Below, in pieces: positions 15,304 through 23,033 of a DNA stretch of 46,277 bases. The DNA is from DAISJI01 sp964559835 (GTDB lineage Bacteria; Acidobacteriota; Terriglobia; Terriglobales; Acidobacteriaceae). Both the position numbers and the translations under genes were made by a program. The notes below the pieces were generated by a model, which was given only the letters and a program-made list of their open reading frames with translations, did not search any database and was not told the origin of the DNA. Within the stretch, counting starts at the first letter, position 1. Each line of letters opens with the position of its first letter. The stretch lies in contig CAZLJE010000039.1 of assembly GCA_964559835.1 (NCBI GenBank), forward strand, positions 1 to 46,277, read 5' to 3'.

Positions 15304-17685
15304 ATGGATTACAAGTGGCCTGATGCAGCAGATCGTCACGTGATCGGCACGCGGAGGAATCGCGTGGACGGCCCCGAAAAGTCGGCCGGCAAAGCCAAGT
15401 ACACGTACGACGCCACGCCGAAGGGACTTCTGGCGGGCGCGGTACTTCGCTCGCCGCATGCGCACGCGCGACTCGTCAGCGTCGATACCAGCGCCGCCGA
15501 AAAGATGCCGGGCGTGAAGGCCGTCGTCGTATTGCAGAAACCCGGGACCGCGACCATTCGCTGGGCCGGCGATGAGGTAGTCGCCGTCGCTGCGGTCGAT
15601 GAACCCACCGCGTATGACGCCATCAACAACATCAAGGTGCAGTGGGACGTTCAACCGCATTTTGTCGACGATTTCACCGAGCCGCCCTCCGACATTCCCG
15701 AGGACACCGGGCCGCTGAGCCAGGAAGACATCGTCGGAATGTTCGGGAACCAGGTTCCGGAGCCGCAGATAATCGCCGCCATCAACAAACGCGGCATCGA
15801 TTTCGCGCCCACCCCGGAGATACTCGAGCGGGCCAAGCGCGGCTCACCCAACGTAGCAGCGGCGCTCGAAAAGGCGCAGCAGAAGCCGGCCTCCACCGGG
15901 CCCAAGGTCCCGTACCATCCGTCGCAGGCGACGACGACCGGCGATCCGGACGGTGCATTCAAAACCGCAGCTGCGGTCAGCGAGGGCATGTATGGTGTGC
16001 CGGCCATTTCGCACTGCTGTCTTGAGTCGCATGGCGCAGTCGCGATGTGGACCGACCCGGATCACATCGACATCCAGATTTCGACGCAGGCCGTCAGCAG
16101 CATGCCCGCGCAGGTCTCCGACGGTCTGAAGAACCCGATGTTCGGGATCGACATTCCTCCGACGAACATCCACATGCACCAGCAGCACGTCGGCGGAGGT
16201 TTCGGCAGCAAGTTCACCGCCGATCGCTGGAGTTCCGCGGCGGCAGCGCTGTCGAAGAAAGCAGGCGGCGCCCCGGTCAAGATCATGCTCGACCGCCGCG
16301 CCGAATTGGAAGTTGCCGGCATGCGCCCTTCCGCCTATGCCCGCGTCAAAGTCGCGGCCGACAAAGACGGCAAACTGATCGCATGGGATTCCCGCTCCTG
16401 GAGCACCGGCGGTCCGACGGGCGGCGGCGCGATGCCGATCCCGTACGTCTTCCGGGACATCGCGAACCTGCGTACGCAGCACACCGCGGTGGACACGAAC
16501 CAGGGTCCGTCGCGCGCCTGGCGTGCGCCGAACCATCCGCAGGCGGCGGTGCTCACGATGTGCGCGCTCGACGATCTTGCCGCCAAGCTCAACATGGATC
16601 CGTACGACCTCATCATGAAGAACGTCGACATGGCCGCCCGCGCCCGCGAATACCGCGAGGAACTGGCCAAGGCCGACGAATTGATGGGCTGGAAGAAACG
16701 GTGGCATCCGCGCGGCGACAAGACCGCTGGTCCGATCAAGCGCGGCCTCGGCCTCTCCATCCATACGTGGGGCGGGCGCGGCCACGAGAGCCACTGCGAC
16801 CTGACCATCCACTCCGACGGCAACGCCGAGATGAAGATGGGCACGCAGGACCTCGGGACGGGAACGCGAACGGCGATCATGATGGTCATCGCCGAGTCGG
16901 GCATTCCGATGGACGCGATCACGCTGAAGATCGGCGACACGAATTACCCGATGTCCGGCGGCAGCGGCGGCTCGACGACCATCGGTGGCGTTAGTTCGTC
17001 GGCGCGGCGTGCGTCGGTGGACGCCATGAACGCGGTGTTCGAGAAGGTCGCGCCAGCACTCGGCAGCACCGCCGATCAACTGGAAGCGGTGAACGGGCAA
17101 ATACGAGTCAAAGGCGGCGGCAAGAGCATGGCGTGGAAGGAAGCCTGTGCCAAGCTCGGGCCGACCGGCGTGACCGCGCAAGGCGTGAACTACCAGCAGG
17201 CCTCGCGCAACAAGCCCGACCTGACGAACGCGGGCGTTGGGGGCTGCCAGATGGCTGACGTCAGCGTGGACATCGAGACCGGCATCGTGCGCGTGAATAA
17301 GATGGTCGCGGTACAGGATTGCGGACTGGTGGTCAATCTCGAGACCGCCGCGTCCCAGGTCTACGGCGCGCTCATCATGGGCATCAGCTACTCGCTGTTC
17401 GAAGAGAAGGTGATGGACCCGGGCACCGGCCGCTTGCTGAACTCAAACCTGGAGTTCTACCGGCTGGCCGGTTACGGCGACATCCCCGAACTGGTGGTCC
17501 ACATGATGACCGGCCCCGGCTATGACGAGCGCGGCGTCATCGGACTCGGCGAGCCACCTGTGATCTCACCGGGCGCGTGCATCTCGAACGCGGTCGCGAA
17601 CGCCATCGGCGTGCGCGTGCCGTTCCTGCCCCTCACTCCCAACCGTGTACTTGCCGCACTGAACAAGAACGGAGGTGCAGCGTGA
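15304..17685 (+). CDS. Molybdopterin-binding catalytic subunit of a molybdenum hydroxylase
   Basis: This 793-aa large subunit has the xanthine oxidase/aldehyde oxidase fold: the N-terminal hammerhead section (RVDGPEKSAGKAKYTYDA and HAHARLVSVDTS), the Moco loops QQHVGGGFGSK and GTQDLGTGTRTA, and the catalytic glutamate in GLGEPPV (E750). It is of PaoC size. The substrate cannot be read from the sequence; aldehydes or N-heterocycles are the usual range. The stop codon overlaps the GTG start of the FAD subunit, so the two are translationally coupled. Confidence 0.93.
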   Translation: MDYKWPDAADRHVIGTRRNRVDGPEKSAGKAKYTYDATPKGLLAGAVLRSPHAHARLVSVDTSAAEKMPGVKAVVVLQKPGTATIRWAGDEVVAVAAVDEPTAYDAINNIKVQWDVQPHFVDDFTEPPSDIPEDTGPLSQEDIVGMFGNQVPEPQIIAAINKRGIDFAPTPEILERAKRGSPNVAAALEKAQQKPASTGPKVPYHPSQATTTGDPDGAFKTAAAVSEGMYGVPAISHCCLESHGAVAMWTDPDHIDIQISTQAVSSMPAQVSDGLKNPMFGIDIPPTNIHMHQQHVGGGFGSKFTADRWSSAAAALSKKAGGAPVKIMLDRRAELEVAGMRPSAYARVKVAADKDGKLIAWDSRSWSTGGPTGGGAMPIPYVFRDIANLRTQHTAVDTNQGPSRAWRAPNHPQAAVLTMCALDDLAAKLNMDPYDLIMKNVDMAARAREYREELAKADELMGWKKRWHPRGDKTAGPIKRGLGLSIHTWGGRGHESHCDLTIHSDGNAEMKMGTQDLGTGTRTAIMMVIAESGIPMDAITLKIGDTNYPMSGGSGGSTTIGGVSSSARRASVDAMNAVFEKVAPALGSTADQLEAVNGQIRVKGGGKSMAWKEACAKLGPTGVTAQGVNYQQASRNKPDLTNAGVGGCQMADVSVDIETGIVRVNKMVAVQDCGLVVNLETAASQVYGALIMGISYSLFEEKVMDPGTGRLLNSNLEFYRLAGYGDIPELVVHMMTGPGYDERGVIGLGEPPVISPGACISNAVANAIGVRVPFLPLTPNRVLAALNKNGGAA

Positions 17686-18677
17686 GAGCCTTCGAATACG
17701 CAAATCCCAAGGGCGATCGCCAGGCCATCGGACTTCTCGGCCAGAACTGGGACGACGCAGTCGTCTTCGCCGGCGGCACCGAATTGCTGTCGCTGATGAA
17801 GGACGGCATCGTCGCGCCCAAGCGCCTGGTCAACATCAAGCAGATCCCCGGCCTGGAGAAGGTCACGTTCGACAGCTCCGGGATGCGCATCGGCGCGGCG
17901 GTGAAACTGCAGGACTTCGCCGACAACATGGAAGTCCGCCGCCGTTATCCGACCGTCGCATGGGCGGCCGACGAAGCGGCCAGCCCGCAGATCCGGAACA
18001 TGGCGACGGTGGGCGGGAACATCTGCCAGCGTCCGCGCTGCTGGTGGTTCCGCAACGGCTTCGGATTGCTCGCGATGCAGGACGGCAAGTCGCTGGTGCT
18101 CCAGGGCGACAACCGCTATCACGCCATCCTCGGCAATGACGGCCCCGCGTACTTCGTCAGTCCATCGACGGTCGCTCCTGCTCTTATCGCGCACGGCGCG
18201 AAGGTCCGCATCATGGGGCCGAATGGCGCGCGCGAAGTGGACATGGCGAAGTTCTTCGTCATCCCCAAGTCGGAGAACGAGCGCGAACACGACCTGAAGC
18301 CGAACGAACTCATCGCCGAGATCGTCGTTCCGCCTGCGCCGGCAGGGTTGAAGAGCGGACAGTATGAAGTCCGGCAGAAGGCCGAATTCGATTGGCCGCT
18401 GTCGGTCGCAGCGGTCGCACTCACCATGTCCGGAAACACGGTCAAGGCTGCGCGCGTCGTGCTCGGCGCCGTGGCTCCGATTCCGTGGGTGTCGGAAGAA
18501 GCGGCGCAGGCGCTGGTGGGCAAGAGCATCAGCGAGCAGACAGCCGACGCCGCCGGTCAGGCCGCCGTCAGCAAGGCGAAAGGGCTGGGCAAGAACGAAT
18601 ACAAGATCCAGATCACCCGCGTCGCCGTAAAACGCGCCATCCTGAAGGCCGCCGGGATGTGGAAGGAGGAGGCATGA
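17682..18677 (+). CDS. FAD-binding subunit of a molybdenum hydroxylase
   Basis: This 331-aa protein belongs to the CO dehydrogenase/xanthine oxidase FAD-subunit family. The dinucleotide motifs are VVFAGGTELLSLMKDGI (near 27-43) and ATVGGNICQRPRCWWFR (about 109-125), the latter close to the PaoB version. GTG 17682 is chosen because it overlaps the preceding stop (GTGA), has GGAGGT 6 nt upstream and begins in the family-typical way (VRAFEYANP). The in-frame extension to 17577 lies inside the upstream gene. The last codons overlap the ATG of the next small gene. FAD would hand electrons to an external acceptor, perhaps a periplasmic cytochrome c. Confidence 0.93.
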   Translation: MRAFEYANPKGDRQAIGLLGQNWDDAVVFAGGTELLSLMKDGIVAPKRLVNIKQIPGLEKVTFDSSGMRIGAAVKLQDFADNMEVRRRYPTVAWAADEAASPQIRNMATVGGNICQRPRCWWFRNGFGLLAMQDGKSLVLQGDNRYHAILGNDGPAYFVSPSTVAPALIAHGAKVRIMGPNGAREVDMAKFFVIPKSENEREHDLKPNELIAEIVVPPAPAGLKSGQYEVRQKAEFDWPLSVAAVALTMSGNTVKAARVVLGAVAPIPWVSEEAAQALVGKSISEQTADAAGQAAVSKAKGLGKNEYKIQITRVAVKRAILKAAGMWKEEA

Positions 18678-18907
18678 ACACCTGCGATCCGCGCTTCGAC
18701 GTTACCCAGCCGACACTCTGCTCGGCGCTGCGCTGGAAAGGCCAGTTCATCCTTGCGGAGCAGGAGTTGAGCGCTCCGCACGCCGGCGATACCAGCTTCT
18801 GGTGCTCGTACACGCAGACCTGCATTGGCCCAGACGGCATCAAGGCCGAACCGGCGATGTGCTCGACCGCGTTCCGCGCCTGCCACGGTACGGGGAACTG
18901 CGGGTGA
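18674..18907 (+). CDS. Small cysteine-rich protein coupled to the molybdenum hydroxylase operon
   Basis: This 77-aa protein starts with ATGA overlapping the stop of the FAD subunit and has GGAGGAGG just upstream, so it is almost certainly the fourth gene of the operon. It has seven Cys (4, 16, 44, 50, 63, 70, 76) and one His next to a Cys (CHGTGNC at the end). Spacing is not that of a ferredoxin or rubredoxin. No signal peptide or membrane segment is visible. I do not recognise the family. Possible roles are metal or cluster handling, or a structural subunit of the enzyme (inference from position only). Confidence 0.75.
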   Translation: MNTCDPRFDVTQPTLCSALRWKGQFILAEQELSAPHAGDTSFWCSYTQTCIGPDGIKAEPAMCSTAFRACHGTGNCG

Positions 18908-19092
18908 AGGAAACTTTGAACGTTTCACAGCTACGCGACCGTGCCGCAAAATAGCAACGCGAGGAACTTTTTCCCATGCAGAACGTCAGTACTGCTGAGG
19001 AGGACCATCAATAAGGCATTACGTGTCTTAGCGATGAAGCTTACCTTCGCCTTCGGTAATCGACGTGCTCTTGACATTGCAGGTTAAGATGT

Positions 19093-19398
19093 ATGGCTAG
19101 TCTCCCCCCGAAAGGTTCGCGAATGGCGACAGCGGTTGAGACCTCCCTCAGCCATGAGGTGAGCGCTCGGTTGCTTCGGGTCCCCAAAGTAGTCCAAGTG
19201 TTCGTCCGCCGGGAATTCGACGTATGCTACGTCTGGACCCTGGTCGATAAGTTCACCCCCGAAGTTCGAGCAGAGGTTCACGAAGTAGAGCGACGGCTAA
19301 TTTCGGATTTCCGTCCTGCGAAATTCAGCTTCCGCGTGCTTCCGGCTGCGGAGGACGTGTCAATGGGTACGGCAGAGTCGTTCAAGAAGACTGCGTAA
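19093..19398 (+). CDS. Hypothetical protein, possible partner of the HEPN gene
   Basis: This 101-aa soluble protein has a mixed beta/alpha pattern: RVPKVVQVFVRREFDVCYVWTLVDKF followed by an acidic helix (PEVRAEVHEVERRLISDF) and a beta-like FSFRVLPA. No family is named with confidence. The stop is 3 nt before the GTG of the HEPN-like gene, so the two form a unit that looks like a toxin-antitoxin or similar pair. No MNT nucleotidyltransferase motif (GSxxxG) is seen. Between 18908 and 19092 no other feature is recognised. Confidence 0.6.
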   Translation: MASLPPKGSRMATAVETSLSHEVSARLLRVPKVVQVFVRREFDVCYVWTLVDKFTPEVRAEVHEVERRLISDFRPAKFSFRVLPAAEDVSMGTAESFKKTA

Positions 19399-19401
19399 GG
19401 C

Positions 19402-19760
19402 GTGGCCGATAAGAGACAACATCTCAATCAGGCAGGACACAACGAGGCGCTAGCCGATTACATCTCCTCGAATCCTTATCCTGATTGGATCGTCACGCTG
19501 ACGTTTTACGCATCACTTCATTATGTGCAGGCATATTTCCTTTCACTTAATCCACCGCTAAACCCGCAGAGCCACAGCCAGCGAGGCATCGCGATGGACA
19601 ACGATTCGTCCTGGATCCGATTCGCGACAACTACCGTGACCTGCAAGATGTAAGCCAGGCGGCTCGCTACGCCTGCCTGAAACCGGATACCGCAGAATTG
19701 AAACTAGCAAAAGAGCATCTGGCGAAAATTAAGAAGTACCTGAGACAGTACATCGTCTAG
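19402..19760 (+). pseudogene. HEPN-domain protein, frameshifted
   Basis: The first part (from GTG 19402) reads HLNQAGHNEALADYI, WIVTLTFYASLHYVQAYF and SHSQRGIAMDND, the usual start of a HEPN-like helical protein. The frame then breaks near 19603-19611 and stops at 19653. The -1 frame from 19611 continues with the expected C-terminal pattern: LDPIRDNYRDLQDVSQAARYA, then a helical tail ending at TAG 19758-19760. One missing base would join the two. Many HEPN proteins are RNases or toxins paired with an upstream partner. Either the gene is inactivated, or there is a sequencing error. Confidence 0.7.
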
Positions 19761-19921
19761 AGCTAAGCGCGCGCCGCCGAATCGGTACGTCGACTGCTCC
19801 GAAGCCCCGTCTGTTGATCTTCCCGCTTCCATTTTCCGCGACATGCCACGATGTGAAATCATCAAACTCCAGGCCCACCCGTGTCGTAAAATAGACGTAG
19901 TTCTTGGGTGAGGTGCACTCC

Positions 19922-20617
19922 ATGAAGAAAGTGCTTTTTGTTGCCGCGATCGCACTACTCGCGATGCCCGTGTTCGCGCAGATCCAGGGCGATTACATCG
20001 AGACCCGCTCGACCGACGTCTTCACCGGCCAGTGCTACGCCAACGGCGAGATGGGCCTGACCGGCAAGGAAGCCATCCTTGGGTGGCGCGTGTCGAAGGG
20101 AAGCTGGAACGGCGTCGCGCTCGACGGCCTGAGCATTGCCGCCGCTGTACGCGCGAAGGCGACGCTCGGCGATCCGTATGAAAATCCCTATCCCGCGAAG
20201 GCGGTGATGATCGTCGACGACCAGGCGACGCCGCAACAGCGCGAGGCGCTGATCTCGTTCGCGCAGCACATGGGCGGACACCTGCTCGATAGCGTTGAGC
20301 GCGTGATCGTCGCGCCCGTGGCGATCGAGATGTCGGCCGCGCATCATGGTTCGGCCCTGCTCCGCGCCGGCCAGTTCGCGACCATCCAGACCCGCGCCAT
20401 CACGCCCGACGACCACAACTGCGGCAATGACGCGACCTTCTATCCGCCGCTGACGCCGACCGCGCACTCCATGGCTGCCGTCGCGCTCACCGACCGCTAT
20501 GACGGCCCTGGCTTGGGCGAGAACTGGAACTCGCACGACCGCCGCAGCGCCTTCGTCGGAACGTTCTCGGTGGATGCGCACGCTATGGCCGCAAACCACG
20601 GCGACGCCGGCGAGTAA
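19922..20617 (+). CDS. Exported DUF1326-like protein
   Basis: This protein of about 231 aa has a clear Sec signal peptide (MKKVLFVAAIALLAMPVFAQ). The mature start GDYIETRSTDVFTGQCYANGEMGLTGKEAILGW and the following WNGVALDGLSIAAAV resemble DUF1326-type proteins. The C-terminal half carries many His residues and a single Cys (DDHNCGND, HSMAAVAL, NWNSHDRRSAFVGTFSVDAHA), which may bind metal. The ATG at 19922 is preferred over 19904 because it begins the signal peptide and follows GGTGAGG. The function is unknown. The stop abuts the ACGGAT repeat element. Confidence 0.75.
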   Translation: MKKVLFVAAIALLAMPVFAQIQGDYIETRSTDVFTGQCYANGEMGLTGKEAILGWRVSKGSWNGVALDGLSIAAAVRAKATLGDPYENPYPAKAVMIVDDQATPQQREALISFAQHMGGHLLDSVERVIVAPVAIEMSAAHHGSALLRAGQFATIQTRAITPDDHNCGNDATFYPPLTPTAHSMAAVALTDRYDGPGLGENWNSHDRRSAFVGTFSVDAHAMAANHGDAGE

Positions 20618-20625
20618 TAAACATC

Positions 20626-20698
20626 AGCCACGGATCTGCACGGATCAGAACGGATAAGAAAGAGAATTATCCGTGTTGATCCGTGTGAATCCGTGGCT
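20626..20698. repeat. ACGGAT inverted element, second copy
   Basis: AGCCACGGAT and further ACGGAT words on the left face ATCCGTG words ending ATCCGTGGCT on the right (20626-20698). It is related to 12673-12747. It encodes the spurious N-terminal extension of the downstream frame. Confidence 0.8.
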
Positions 20699-20729
20699 AG
20701 TTTTTTCGGCTACTCGTAAAATGTGGAAC

Positions 20730-21377
20730 ATGCGATTCCGCCATCTTCTTTCTCTCGCTCTCATTCTCGTTGCAACATCTGCATTCGCCCAAAAAGTTGA
20801 AAAGCTGCCCGCGCTCGACGACGCGTCCGTCCCCGCCGGGGTGAAGTCCGCACTCGATACCGCAGGCACGCGCGTCCTGCTCGCCGACGGTACCCCGCTC
20901 GCCGAAGTCTGGCTGCGCAAGACGACTCCGAAGAACGCGAAGGCAGGAGGCGACGTCCTGTACCCGCAGCTTGCGATCACGCAGATGGTCGGGGTCGTTC
21001 GCTTTCCGAATGGCGCGAAGGATTTTCGTGGCCACGCGGTGAAGCCCGGCATCTACACCATGCGCTACGACGTGCAGCCGTCGGATGGCGACCACCTCGG
21101 CACCGCGCCCAATCCCGATTTCCTCCTGCTGGCGCCGGTTGCCGAAGATACCGATCCCAATGCCATCATGGAGTCGAAGCAATTGGTGACGCTCAGCTCA
21201 CACGCTTCCGGGCTGCGCCATCCCTCGGTCTTCGAAATGATGGGCCCCGAAGCGGGCGACCTGCCGCGTGCCTACACCAACGCCGACAGCTACGTGATTT
21301 TTTCGGCGAATCTGAAGTCTGACGACGGCAAGACTTTCCCGATTGCGGTCGTGCTGAAGGGGCAAGCGGCGCAGTAG
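20730..21377 (+). CDS. Exported hypothetical protein
   Basis: This 215-aa protein has a Sec signal peptide (MRFRHLLSLALILVATSAFAQ). The mature part appears beta-rich: GTPLAEVWLRKTTP, YPQLAITQMVGVVRFP and KPGIYTMRYDVQPSDGDHLGTAPNPDFLLLAP. It looks like a small secreted beta-sandwich protein; no family is named with confidence. The ATG at 20730 is chosen because all residues before it, back to 20673, come from the ACGGAT repeat. It may form a unit with the DUF1326-like gene, as both are exported and lie on the same strand. Confidence 0.7.
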   Translation: MRFRHLLSLALILVATSAFAQKVEKLPALDDASVPAGVKSALDTAGTRVLLADGTPLAEVWLRKTTPKNAKAGGDVLYPQLAITQMVGVVRFPNGAKDFRGHAVKPGIYTMRYDVQPSDGDHLGTAPNPDFLLLAPVAEDTDPNAIMESKQLVTLSSHASGLRHPSVFEMMGPEAGDLPRAYTNADSYVIFSANLKSDDGKTFPIAVVLKGQAAQ

Positions 21378-21520
21378 ACAGTTGCCAGTCGCCAGTTGTC
21401 AGTCGAAGAAGTTCACAGAATCCCGCAGAATCCCGCAGGGGCCTCAGTTCATAAGTTCATAGCCCGGGACGTAAGTCCCGGGTCACATTGCCCGAATAAA
21501 TACCCGAGTCCCGTCAGGGA
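21378..21520. repeat. Mixed repeat block: heptamers, 10-mers and short hairpins
   Basis: GTTGCCA-like words (21380-21404) are followed by two AGAATCCCGC 10-mers (21417-21438), an 8-bp hairpin CCCGGGAC-GTAA-GTCCCGGG (21463-21482) and a smaller one GTCCC-GTCA-GGGAC. The block fills the gap between two convergent genes and may terminate transcription. Confidence 0.7.
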
Positions 21521-21535
21521 CGGCACGATCGCCAT

Positions 21536-22474
21536 TTAATCCGCCGCTTCGGCGCTACCTACTAGCTCCTCGCTCGTGACTGCTGGTTTCTTCGTTGTCG
21601 TGATCACGATCACGCTCACTAGCACGCACGCCGTACCGATGATCGTCCGCGTCCCGATCGCTTCGCCGCCGAGGAAGTAGCCGATGATGACCGCCACCAC
21701 CGGGTTGACGTACGCATACGTTCCGACCTTGGTCGGGGACTCGTGGTGGATCAGCCACACGTACGCCGTGTACGCAATGATCGATCCGGCGACGATGAGA
21801 TAGGCCAACGACAGCCACGCTTGTCGCGAAACCACCGCCGGATGGAAACGGCGAAACTCTCCCAGCACGCCCGATGTCACTGCCAGCAGCAGCCCGCCCG
21901 CGAGCATCTGCGCCCCGGAACTCATCACTTTCGATTCCGGTAACGGCAGCTTGCGCGAAAGCACCGCAGCGATCGACCAGCTTATAGACGCCACCGTCAG
22001 CGCCAGTGCCCCCATTTTATCGACCGGTGCGCCGCCCAGGTTCAGCGAGTTGCTCACCATGGCTACAACTCCGACTGCGCCCACGAGCAGCGCCACTGCC
22101 AGTCGCAACGTCAACTTCTGGGTGCCGAGGAAAATGATCTCCGACAGCGCCATGAACATCGGAATCGTCGCAACCATGACGGCCGCCACGCCCGACGGTA
22201 CACGCTGTTCCGCCCAGAACAACAATCCGTAATCCAGAACGAATATGGCGAGCGCCAGCAAGACCACCGCGCCCCACTGCCGCAGGGTCGGCGAACGCTC
22301 CCCCCGCGCGCGCATCCAGCCGTACAGCACGAGGCCGGCGATGGTGAAGCGTATCGACGCCAGCAGGAACGGCGGCACCTCGCGCACGCCGATGCGGATG
22401 GCGAGGAACGTCGAGCCCCAAACGAAATAAATAATGGCGAAAGCCAGCAGAGTCTTCCAGGTCGGCCGATGCAT
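21536..22474 (-). CDS. EamA/DMT-family transporter (YedA-like)
   Basis: This 312-aa inner-membrane protein has ten predicted helices arranged as two EamA repeats. The N-terminal signature FVWGSTFLAIRIGVREVPPFLLASIRF and the second-repeat signature AYTAYVWLIHHESPTKVGTYAYVNPVVAVIIGYFLGGE are those of YedA/RhaT-type drug/metabolite exporters. The substrate is unknown. AGGATGGAG precedes the ATG. A terminator hairpin sits directly upstream of this ribosome site, with a short open reading frame before it, so expression is probably controlled by attenuation. Confidence 0.9.
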   Translation of the reverse strand: MHRPTWKTLLAFAIIYFVWGSTFLAIRIGVREVPPFLLASIRFTIAGLVLYGWMRARGERSPTLRQWGAVVLLALAIFVLDYGLLFWAEQRVPSGVAAVMVATIPMFMALSEIIFLGTQKLTLRLAVALLVGAVGVVAMVSNSLNLGGAPVDKMGALALTVASISWSIAAVLSRKLPLPESKVMSSGAQMLAGGLLLAVTSGVLGEFRRFHPAVVSRQAWLSLAYLIVAGSIIAYTAYVWLIHHESPTKVGTYAYVNPVVAVIIGYFLGGEAIGTRTIIGTACVLVSVIVITTTKKPAVTSEELVGSAEAAD

Positions 22475-22487
22475 TGTGCTCCATCCT

Positions 22488-22525
22488 AAATAAAAGCGGC
22501 CCGCACGGTTTGTTCGCGCGGGCCG
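22488..22525 (-). terminator. Terminator-like hairpin in the eamA-family leader (attenuator candidate)
   Basis: On the minus strand, CGGCCCGC and GCGGGCCG form an 8-bp stem (22518-22525 with 22497-22504) followed by CTTTTATTT. It ends next to the ribosome site of the transporter, and no minus-strand gene lies upstream that it could plausibly terminate. Confidence 0.7.
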
Positions 22526-22553
22526 GGTAATGGCAACAAGAAGATGACTTCCT

Positions 22554-22640
22554 CTAATCCCTCCCGACCGCGGTATCGACCGACCTTTGTCGGTGCGTCC
22601 AGAGGATTTCAGTATGGGTGAACATGCCGAGCCGCCTCAT
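22554..22640 (-). promoter_or_regulatory. Leader ORF and nested stems upstream of the EamA transporter
   Basis: A 28-codon frame begins at ATG 22640 (MRRLGMFTHTEIL...) behind GGTTGGAG and ends at TAG 22554-22556. The same stretch can fold: TCCTCT pairs with AGAGGA (22601-22606 with 22550-22555 as plus coordinates), enclosing a 6-bp ACCGAC/GTCGGT hairpin (22579-22594). With the terminator downstream this resembles a leader-peptide or riboswitch attenuator. I cannot match it to a known riboswitch class. Between 22641 and 22954 no other gene is seen. Confidence 0.4.
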
Positions 22641-22954
22641 CACTCCAACCATTGATTCATACCGTTTGGGACCGATTCTGAGAAATTCAAAATTTCTATC
22701 AGGCCTATAAGCGCAACCTCATCGGCACCCATGAACATTTCATCAGTGCCGTTGTGAAACTCATCGAGACGCTAAGTTGTTGATTCGTTGTAACGCGCGT
22801 GTTCCACAATCGAATTACATGCAAATCGGCTGATGAATTCATCATCGAACGGCCGTAAAGAAAATCAGCAGCCGCAAGATGCGCGTATCTGCAAACAGCT
22901 CGTAACGCGAGATGTGTCAGGCACATACGATTGTTCGCGCGTTCTCCGCGCACT

Positions 22955-22970
22955 CTGGCACGGCGATTGC
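22955..22970 (+). promoter_or_regulatory. Sigma-54 (-24/-12) promoter
   Basis: CTGGCACGGCGATTGC matches the sigma-54 consensus YTGGCACGRNNNTTGC at every fixed position, with the GG and GC elements separated by the required 10 nt. It lies 63 nt before the GcvH-like start. An ATGTG/CACAT inverted repeat just upstream (about 22913-22927) could be an activator site. Confidence 0.8.
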
Positions 22971-23033
22971 CTTTAGCAATGGTGGCAAGCGGCTCCGCAC
23001 CGAGTTCTCAGGGCCCGCCAGAGGAGAACGACA

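Noticed and set aside
15844..17181. 445-codon minus-strand frame inside the Moco subunit gene
   Set aside because: Antisense shadow; the plus-strand protein is clearly a molybdenum hydroxylase.
19600..19612. Programmed -1 frameshifting in the HEPN gene
   Set aside because: No slippery heptamer (X XXY YYZ) or downstream pseudoknot is evident; a mutation or sequencing error is simpler.
22705..22953. 82-codon minus-strand frame upstream of the EamA transporter
   Set aside because: No ribosome site, no recognisable motif, and it overlaps the sigma-54 promoter region.
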